From positions 1 through 14,508 of the forward strand of contig CAYTFK010000171.1 of the NCBI GenBank assembly GCA_964436865.1: DNA of 14,508 bases, in the 5' to 3' direction. The position numbers and the translations under genes are program-made. Positions 7,763 to 13,448 of this stretch are shown one piece after another. Below the pieces are notes generated by a model. The model saw only the letters and a list, made by a program, of their open reading frames with translations, did no database searches and was not told where the DNA came from. Numbering within the stretch: position 1 is the stretch's first letter; the number at the start of each line of letters is the position of its first letter. The stretch is from JAXGPP01 sp964436865. Its GTDB lineage: Bacteria > Planctomycetota > Planctomycetia > Pirellulales > Thermoguttaceae.

Positions 7763-8230
7763 TCATGGAACTGGCTCGCCGAGGAACACGGCAATTCCTT
7801 TCCGCAGCCTCGCCTGCCTTGCTGCCGTCCTGTCAGGCGGGACTTCCCGGTAGATCTCGGTAAGGTCGCTGCAGCTATCCCGGATGCGCAGGCACAGCTC
7901 CCGGGCGGTCAATTCGTCGTCTTGCCGCAGGCCCAGCCGCTGTGCCCAGCGCTGGTCGATGAGGAGATTGTACTCCCGCTTCGATTCGGGGGCCGCGGGC
8001 CGGAACGACGTGTTGATGATGTCGTCGCACAATCCGTCGACGTTGTGGCGGCAGGGCCGGCAGATGTCGTCGGCCCCGAACTCGATACGCAGCATGACGT
8101 CGCGATCGGCGAGAATCTCTCTTGCTACGCTGTGCACCGCATGTCCGTAGGGGTGCGGCGCGAACTCCGCTCGCCCGTCCGCGCACGCCGTCACAATGTC
8201 CACGAAGTGGTGCGGCTTGATCGCGATCAT
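7763..8230 (-). CDS. DUF1284-like cysteine-containing protein (possible Fe-S binding)
   Basis: This is a 155-residue protein. The N-terminus M-I-A-I-K-P-H-H (His7-His8) and the motif D-D-I-C-R-P-C followed by C (Cys57, Cys60, Cys68) resemble the DUF1284 family, which has been described as probably iron-sulfur binding. The pattern R-L-G-L-x-x-D-D-E-L-T at about 98-108 also fits that family. Two further cysteines lie at 113 and 120. There is no signal peptide, so it is likely cytosolic. I start it at the ATG at 8230, which has GAGGGTGGGT directly upstream and gives the family-like N-terminus; a TTG at 8248 is possible but poorer. It is the last gene of the minus-strand series, 45 bases after the beta-propeller gene, and converges with the GH2 gene. 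The reaction is unknown; a redox link to the oxidoreductases is speculation. Confidence 0.75.
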   Translation of the reverse strand: MIAIKPHHFVDIVTACADGRAEFAPHPYGHAVHSVAREILADRDVMLRIEFGADDICRPCRHNVDGLCDDIINTSFRPAAPESKREYNLLIDQRWAQRLGLRQDDELTARELCLRIRDSCSDLTEIYREVPPDRTAARQARLRKGIAVFLGEPVP

Positions 8231-8275
8231 ACCCACCCTCGCCGGCAAATGTGATGAACGACGTTGGCCACCGGC

Positions 8276-9670
8276 TCACGATCTGAACTGCATCGAATAC
8301 AGATCCGCTTCCAGCATCACAAAGCGCAATCGCACGGCCTGGCCGACCAGCGCGGAGAGATCGCTTCCCGTCGACCAGGTGACGGTCTGCTCGATGGCGT
8401 CGCCGACAAGGCCGCGGCAATCGTCCAGCGTGAGGCCGGGCAGCGGTTTGCCCTCGGCGTCCTGTATCTCCACTCGCAGCGATCCACCCGCACTCGTCGA
8501 GTAATTGACCGCCAGCTCCTTGCCTGAGAATCGCAACCGGTGTGTCGCCATCTCTCCGGCGTCGGCTCCGGCATGGACCGAGGCGAAGCCGTCGGTGCGA
8601 AGGACGAAGCGGCGGAAGGGCGTCGTGTAGATCGACATCTCCGCCGGGCCGGTCGGGACGACGTTGAGCGCGGCGTAGTTCGAACGGTTGCCCCATCGCG
8701 CCGGATCGAGGCCCGGTCGGATGAAAGCCTCGCGAAACGTGCGGTCGTAGGGACTGTCGCCGCGGGCGGTCATGAACAGGATGTCGGTGCTCTCGCCGCG
8801 ATCCGGATGGAACCGTGTCGGCAGCGCGATGTAGATGTGTGGGGCGCGGAAGTAAGGATGCGTGAGCGTCGTATAGAGATGCTCGCCGGGGAAGTTCGGG
8901 CGGAGCGGAACGGGTTCGCTCCAGTTCAGAAAATCGGCCGAGGTCGTGCGGCAGACGGAACGGAGCTTCTTGTCGAGGAAGTGGCGGAAATAGCAGACGT
9001 ACTTCCCTTCAAACTCGGACCAGAAGGAGACGTTCTGGGAATCGAACGCATATTCCTTCGTGTAGCGGATGACCGGCTCGGTGCGGAGTTTTCGCCAATG
9101 GATGCCGTCTCCCGAAACGAATGCCACCAAGGACGATTTCACCGTGCCGGCGAGCGCCTTGAAGCGCTCTTCGGCCGGAACGCCGGGACGCCCGTCCAGG
9201 AACGGGGAGAAATTGTGGCAGAAGGGCGGTTCGTGCAGGATGACGTTGTTCTCCTTGCTGCCGTCAATCTCGAACAGCCCAAGCGCCGGTTTCGTCCAAC
9301 GGATGCCGTCGCGGCTCTCGCAGTACCGGGTGACCTCGGGCGTGTCGCCGTCGGATTTCGCGCCGCGCCCGTCTCGCGTGTAGAGGCGAAACAGATCCCC
9401 GTCCTTGATAACCGTGCCGTATTCGAGGTGGTCTGCCGGTTCGCTCATGGGCGGTGCAAGCTGCGGCTCGTGCAACCGCAGCGTCGTATTCTCCATCCGC
9501 TCGATCAGGAACTGATCGATGAACAGCTCTCGCCGCGACCCGATATCGCGCACCGGGGGCGCCGTTTGCTCTGCCGCGCTGCCCAGAGCCGGAAACCCGG
9601 CGGCCGCAATCGCGGTACTCCCGGCCGTCGCGACCGTCAGCCACTGGCGTCGTGTCAGAGTCTCGTTCAT
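8276..9670 (-). CDS. Tat-exported beta-propeller protein, GH32/GH43-like
   Basis: This 464-residue protein has a twin-arginine signal: T-R7-R8-Q-W-L, then a hydrophobic segment and A-L-G-S-A-A near residue 33. The mature part opens with R-R-E-L-F-I-D-Q-F-L-I (47-57), a motif I associate with a planctomycete/verrucomicrobial family annotated as GH32/GH43-like. Blade-type repeats S-x-D-G-I-x-W occur at 119-125 and 186-192, with a variant S-A-D-F-L-N-W at 244-250; together these indicate a five-bladed propeller. The last roughly 110 residues look like a beta-sandwich. I cannot identify an intact catalytic triad by eye, so hydrolase activity is uncertain and it might be a glycan-binding or lyase-like protein. 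The ATG at 9670 has GGAG eight bases upstream. It overlaps the stop of the preceding gene in an ATGA, which implies translational coupling. Confidence 0.85.
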   Translation of the reverse strand: MNETLTRRQWLTVATAGSTAIAAAGFPALGSAAEQTAPPVRDIGSRRELFIDQFLIERMENTTLRLHEPQLAPPMSEPADHLEYGTVIKDGDLFRLYTRDGRGAKSDGDTPEVTRYCESRDGIRWTKPALGLFEIDGSKENNVILHEPPFCHNFSPFLDGRPGVPAEERFKALAGTVKSSLVAFVSGDGIHWRKLRTEPVIRYTKEYAFDSQNVSFWSEFEGKYVCYFRHFLDKKLRSVCRTTSADFLNWSEPVPLRPNFPGEHLYTTLTHPYFRAPHIYIALPTRFHPDRGESTDILFMTARGDSPYDRTFREAFIRPGLDPARWGNRSNYAALNVVPTGPAEMSIYTTPFRRFVLRTDGFASVHAGADAGEMATHRLRFSGKELAVNYSTSAGGSLRVEIQDAEGKPLPGLTLDDCRGLVGDAIEQTVTWSTGSDLSALVGQAVRLRFVMLEADLYSMQFRS

Positions 9671-10281
9671 AGCGTGATCTCCGCAAGTGAATTGTGAGCC
9701 GTTGAGCCTGCTCCATTCAATGAGAACGGATCATGATGGGCAGTTCTTCGCCCTGGATCCGGCTCCGCCACGCTGAAGCCTAATGGCCCATCCCGCTGCA
9801 GGCAATGGCGAGGATCTCCCGCTGTAATGAGGCGCGAGCTGGAACGCTGTGCCTCGACAAGTTCGGCGGGAGAGGCAGGCGCCGGTGCCAACAGTTCGTA
9901 CTCGAGGAACGCCCTCTCGAATTCCGATTCCAGGTCGCCCAACGCCCGCGGCCAAATGAAGAACGGACCCGACCAGGAGGCCGGCTGCCCGGGAACCTGC
10001 CACTGGCCAATGATGCCGCGCCCGTTTGTGCGACCTTCGTAAAGAACGCGATGCTGACCCACGTATTGCTTGGTCCACCAGCATTGGCCGGTTCTCGTGT
10101 CGTACGTTCCTTTGATGGTGAACTCTCCGACGGAATCATCGCCCATGCCCGATATCTCTTCTTGTGCAAACTCGAGCAACAGTTCCATCTTGTGCCGTAG
10201 CCGGCTGTCGGGCTGGACGTAGAATCCCCTCCACTCGCCCGTCGGAAAACGGTCGTCCATTTCGTGCGGTTCGTCGGTCAT
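9667..10281 (-). CDS. Small predicted beta-rich protein of unknown function
   Basis: About 204 residues with no signal peptide. I do not recognise a named family. Residues about 12-110 look like a compact beta-barrel fold: G-E-W-R-G-F-Y, then alternating short strands with G-E-F-T-I-K-G-T-Y-D, Q-Y-V-G-Q-H-R-V-L-Y-E-G, G-I-I-G-Q-W and G-P-F-F-I-W-P. That arrangement loosely recalls avidin/lipocalin-type small-ligand barrels, which is inference from pattern only. The last 60 or so residues are low in hydrophobic order and rich in Arg, Ser and His; they may be a disordered tail or the result of a late frameshift. A strong AGGAGG precedes both the GTG at 10287 (5 bases) and the ATG at 10281 (11 bases); I chose the ATG. 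The stop overlaps the propeller start by four bases, and the second Gfo/Idh gene ends 115 or more bases upstream. Confidence 0.75.
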   Translation of the reverse strand: MTDEPHEMDDRFPTGEWRGFYVQPDSRLRHKMELLLEFAQEEISGMGDDSVGEFTIKGTYDTRTGQCWWTKQYVGQHRVLYEGRTNGRGIIGQWQVPGQPASWSGPFFIWPRALGDLESEFERAFLEYELLAPAPASPAELVEAQRSSSRLITAGDPRHCLQRDGPLGFSVAEPDPGRRTAHHDPFSLNGAGSTAHNSLAEITL

Positions 10282-10402
10282 TGGCACTGCCGCCTCCTGC
10301 GTACCACTCGATCCCGTAACCCTGTACCATTCTGGGCGATCGGGGAAGCCGCCATCAAGACCGTCGCCGGATGATCAAGGTACGGCGAATTGTGGCGCTC
10401 GA

Positions 10403-11437
10403 TCACGGCCGGATCTCGTCGAGCCTCACCCGGCGACCGGATTCTTCCCGACTGCGAATGCCGGCGACGATGATCTTCATCAGTTCGACCGTTTCGCAGA
10501 AACTGACCGGCGATTGCCCGGTGCGAAGATACTCGACAAACGCAGCGAGCTGAGCCTTGAAGGCCGAGAAGGTGTCGAGGAAGCGGGCGCTCAGCACGCC
10601 CCGGACGCCGTAAAGGTGGAGATAACCGAACGCGCCGGCCAGATCGGCAATCGCCGCCAGGACAACATCGACGCCGTCCCGATGCCGCGCATGGACGATG
10701 TTGGCCTCGATCGTGCCGCTGTTGGCCGCGCTCTCCCAGCCGCCGGGAGCCAGTAAGCCGTAGACACCTTCCAGGGCGTGGATCCCGTACCGCTCCCAAC
10801 TCTTGGGTGTCGTCATCGTCACAAGTCGCAGCGGACCGATTTCGTCCAGCCGGTTGCGAAGGACTATGAATTCCTTCGCGTAACGCATGCAACTGGTCGA
10901 GAGAAACGCCTTGCCTTCCTCGTGCCAGGCGACGAATTGCTGCAAGTGATCGGCCCGATCCACCAGCGGCTTGTCGATGAACAACGGCAGTCCGGCTTCG
11001 ATGAACGGCCGGGCCCGATCGACGTGCTCCCAGCCCCGGTCGGTCGGGATGACCACGGCGTCGACATGCCCGATCACCTCCTCGGGTTTCTCAACGACGT
11101 GCGCGATTCCGGCGGCTTTGGCGACCTTCAGGGCATCAACCGGATCGTCGCACCACACGTGGGTCACTTCAACGCCCGGAATGCCCAGCGCCTCCTTGGG
11201 TTGCGCGCCGAGGTATTGTGGGATGACCGGGTAGCCGCACTCGGCCATCGCCACCGGGTCGTAGCGGCCGTTGATAATCGCACTCCAACTGTAGGGGTGG
11301 CCGTTGCCGTCGACCATCCCGAGCATCGCCAGGCGAATCCGCTGCGGATCGGAAACCAGTGCCATGAGATGTGCTTGCTTCTCGGTCGATGGTTGGGACA
11401 TGCTCGCGATCGCGGAAGCGGCGGCTTGCCGCAGCAT
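10403..11437 (-). CDS. Gfo/Idh/MocA family oxidoreductase with atypical nucleotide-binding loop
   Basis: A cytosolic NAD(P)-dependent dehydrogenase-type protein of about 344 residues. The family Lys lies in L-F-I-D-K156-P-L, the equivalent of the E-K-P motif. A H-A-L-E segment at about 220-223 sits where substrate-binding residues are expected. The first strand runs into L-G-M-V-D-G-N-G-H-P-Y-S-W (about 39-51) instead of the usual G-x-G-x-x-G, so cofactor binding may differ; this variant marks a subgroup rather than a broken gene. The ATG at 11437 begins two bases after the SDR stop codon, which favours it, but no clear ribosome-binding site is visible. ATGs at 11401 and 11365 are alternatives, and the conserved part begins only near residue 30. 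It likely oxidises or reduces a sugar or polyol in the same pathway as its neighbours. Confidence 0.88.
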   Translation of the reverse strand: MLRQAAASAIASMSQPSTEKQAHLMALVSDPQRIRLAMLGMVDGNGHPYSWSAIINGRYDPVAMAECGYPVIPQYLGAQPKEALGIPGVEVTHVWCDDPVDALKVAKAAGIAHVVEKPEEVIGHVDAVVIPTDRGWEHVDRARPFIEAGLPLFIDKPLVDRADHLQQFVAWHEEGKAFLSTSCMRYAKEFIVLRNRLDEIGPLRLVTMTTPKSWERYGIHALEGVYGLLAPGGWESAANSGTIEANIVHARHRDGVDVVLAAIADLAGAFGYLHLYGVRGVLSARFLDTFSAFKAQLAAFVEYLRTGQSPVSFCETVELMKIIVAGIRSREESGRRVRLDEIRP

Positions 11438-11439
11438 GG

Positions 11440-12261
11440 CTACTTCGCCGTGTAGCCGCCGTCGACCGCGATGCACGCTCCGGTGACGTATGCCGACGCC
11501 TCCGCGGCGAGGAACACGATCACTCCTTTCAGATCGCTCTCGTTGGCCATCCGGCCAAGAAATGTGCGGGCACTGTACCGCTCGACGAAACGCGGGTCCT
11601 GGTCATTGAAGAATCCGCCGGGGATGATTGCATTGACCCGGACACCATGTGGCCCCAGCTTCGCCCCAGCGAACCGCGTCAACTGCACCAATCCGCCCTT
11701 GTGGAAGAAGTAGTCCGGCGGCGTGCCCCAGCCCAGCCCTTCGTAGAGCGTGTAATCGGGGCCGACGACTCCTTGGATCGAGCCCACATTGATGATGCTC
11801 CCACTGCCGCGGGCGGCCATGTGCTCGCCGAACGTGCGCAGCATCACGAACATCCCCGTGGCGTTCACCTCCATGCTCTTGGCAAAATCGGCAGCCGGGC
11901 TCGACCAGTCGGCCATGGGCCGAAGCACGGCATTGTTCACGAGGATGTCCACGCCTCCGGCAGCGTCGATCACCGAATGGAGCAACTGCTGCACCGAGTC
12001 CTCCGCCGCTTGATCCAACGGCAACGCGGTCACGGCCAGCCCGTCGGCGGCGAAACGATCGGCCTGGGCACGGAGTTTTTCCAGATTGCGGCTCGCCATG
12101 AATGTCTTCGCGCCGGCCTCGGCCAGAGCCTCGACGATTTGGCGGCCGTAGAGTCCCGCCCCGCCGGTCACCAGCGCCACCTTGCCGCGAAGGTCGAACA
12201 GTTGCTGGACCGTCCGGTTCTTGGGCAATGCGTCCGGTTTCTCCGCTCTCAAGTCGCTCAT
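11440..12261 (-). CDS. Short-chain dehydrogenase/reductase (SDR), PtmA-like subgroup
   Basis: This 273-residue classical SDR has the cofactor motif T-G-G-A-G-L-Y-G (32-39), N-N-A (109-111), the structural Asn133, Ser161 and Tyr184-x-x-x-Lys188, followed by P-G-G-F and the C-terminal D-G-G-Y. Ser161 and Tyr184 are 23 residues apart rather than the usual 13 or so. The extra loop contains V-V-G-P-D-Y-T-L-Y-E-G, which recalls the SDR called PtmA in flagellin-glycan (nonulosonic acid) loci; here it sits in a catabolic-looking context. The ATG overlaps the stop of the upstream Gfo/Idh gene in an ATGA. The reaction is presumably NAD(P)-dependent oxidation or reduction of a sugar, sugar acid or keto-sugar in the cytosol. 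The substrate is unknown. Confidence 0.92.
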   Translation of the reverse strand: MSDLRAEKPDALPKNRTVQQLFDLRGKVALVTGGAGLYGRQIVEALAEAGAKTFMASRNLEKLRAQADRFAADGLAVTALPLDQAAEDSVQQLLHSVIDAAGGVDILVNNAVLRPMADWSSPAADFAKSMEVNATGMFVMLRTFGEHMAARGSGSIINVGSIQGVVGPDYTLYEGLGWGTPPDYFFHKGGLVQLTRFAGAKLGPHGVRVNAIIPGGFFNDQDPRFVERYSARTFLGRMANESDLKGVIVFLAAEASAYVTGACIAVDGGYTAK

Positions 12262-13289
12262 CTCGCGGCTCCTCGAGCCTCGGTGCCGATTGTCTGCCAG
12301 GTTCCGCTTCGCGCGGAGGTCAGTGCAGCCAGATTCGCCCGCAACGTCTGGATCCCATCTTCCAACGTGCAGAACGGCGGCGCAAGCCCCTCAACGGCAT
12401 CGAGGAACCCATTGGCCTGGGCGATGAACATTGTATCGCGCTCGATGGGCGCTGCCGGTTCGTCGTGCCATGGCTCGTCGGGCCTGGCCATCCATCGCCA
12501 GCGGCACTTGTGATGCTCGAATCGCAGCGTCCCGCGCTCGCAGATCACCGTGACCGTGATCTCATTGGGCGCCTGGTGCTGATTGAGACTGTACGAGCCC
12601 ATTGCGCCGCCGTGCCGCGTGAGCACATGGACTGTGTCTTCAACCTCCACGCCGTCGAGCACCTGGTGCTCGGCGTCGGCCAGCAACCGGTCGACCGGGC
12701 CGATCAACCACTCGCCCGCGTTAAGCACATGGGTGAGAACATCCTGGATCGCGCCGCCCCCTGTGGCGCGGTCTCGATAGTAGATCTCGCGGTAGGCAGG
12801 TCGATACGTGGGGAAGTTCTGTCCGCAAACGGCCACCAGTTGCACGGGCCGGCCGAAGCGCCCGGACTCCAGCGCCGCTTTCATCGCGCACAGTGCCGGA
12901 TGGGCGCGGTACACGTAGGCCACCGCGGCCACGACGCCGCGCTCGACGACTTTGCTCTGCAGTGCTTCGATTCCCTCCCAACTCGTGCTCAACGGCTTTT
13001 CGATCAGCAGGTGGACGCCGGAGTCGGCCAGCCGCATCGCCATCGGAATGTGCAGGTTCGCGGGCGTGGCAATGACCGCCGCGTCGTGATGATCGGCCAA
13101 AGCCGCCTCCAGGTCGGCATAGGTCCGCTGGACGCGGTACTGCTCGGCAAGCCGCTGGCGCAGCTCCGTGTTGGGTTCGCAAATCGCCGCTTCCACACGG
13201 CCCGTTGTCAGGAACGATCGGAGGTGGCGATGCCCGATCGATCCGACGCCGACGATCAACAATTGGCAAGATTTCGACATGGTCGTCAT
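12258..13289 (-). CDS. Gfo/Idh/MocA family oxidoreductase
   Basis: This 343-residue protein is a canonical family member. It has a Rossmann motif V-G-V-G-S-I-G (13-19), N-L-H-I-P (78-82), E-K98-P for the catalytic lysine, and G-G-G-A-I-Q-D183-V-L-T-H187 for the substrate-site Asp and His. There is no signal peptide, so it is cytosolic. I place the start at the ATG at 13289, with AGGA seven bases upstream. The frame continues upstream to 13466, but those residues do not resemble the family and would overlap the divergent gene. It is the first gene of the minus-strand series and shares a four-base ATGA overlap with the SDR gene. It probably oxidises a sugar or inositol-like compound using NAD(P). 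The exact substrate cannot be told from sequence. Confidence 0.92.
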   Translation of the reverse strand: MTTMSKSCQLLIVGVGSIGHRHLRSFLTTGRVEAAICEPNTELRQRLAEQYRVQRTYADLEAALADHHDAAVIATPANLHIPMAMRLADSGVHLLIEKPLSTSWEGIEALQSKVVERGVVAAVAYVYRAHPALCAMKAALESGRFGRPVQLVAVCGQNFPTYRPAYREIYYRDRATGGGAIQDVLTHVLNAGEWLIGPVDRLLADAEHQVLDGVEVEDTVHVLTRHGGAMGSYSLNQHQAPNEITVTVICERGTLRFEHHKCRWRWMARPDEPWHDEPAAPIERDTMFIAQANGFLDAVEGLAPPFCTLEDGIQTLRANLAALTSARSGTWQTIGTEARGAAR

Positions 13290-13355
13290 ACTACTTTCCT
13301 GGTCGGCGCGTCGCAACGCGCAATTCCGCACATCGCTCCGATGGCTCTCGGCCGC

Positions 13356-13384
13356 TTGTGGGAGGCCCCTCCTTGCGATATATA
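13356..13384 (+). promoter_or_regulatory. Weak candidate promoter for the HEAT-symporter gene
   Basis: TTGTGG (13356-13361) and TATATA (13379-13384) are 17 bases apart. This AT patch is the only one in the divergent region between 13289 and 13449. The -35 match is poor. Because TATATA is self-complementary, it could equally serve the minus-strand operon. Confidence 0.25.
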
Positions 13385-13421
13385 TGCGGCACGCCGTCGA
13401 TGGGAGAATTGGACAGCGACA

Positions 13422-13438
13422 GCATGCCCAGGGCATGC
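13422..13438. promoter_or_regulatory. Perfect 8-1-8 inverted repeat, candidate operator
   Basis: GCATGCCC A GGGCATGC is a perfect inverted repeat with a single central base. It ends two bases before the GGAG (13441-13444) of the HEAT-symporter gene and sits downstream of the candidate promoter. That is where a repressor dimer could block transcription, or where a transcript hairpin could affect initiation. Eight-base arms are rarely expected by chance in a 159-base region. Confidence 0.45.
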
Positions 13439-13448
13439 AAGGAGCGTC

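Noticed and set aside
8231..8248. TTG start six codons upstream for the DUF1284-like gene
   Set aside because: The ATG at 8230 gives the family-like M-I-x-I-K-P-H-H N-terminus and has a purine-rich site directly upstream.
8540..9697. 385-residue plus-strand open frame
   Set aside because: It lies opposite the Tat-exported propeller, which has recognisable motifs; this frame has none.
11371..12513. 380-residue plus-strand open frame
   Set aside because: It is antisense to the SDR and first Gfo/Idh genes, both of which carry complete family motifs.
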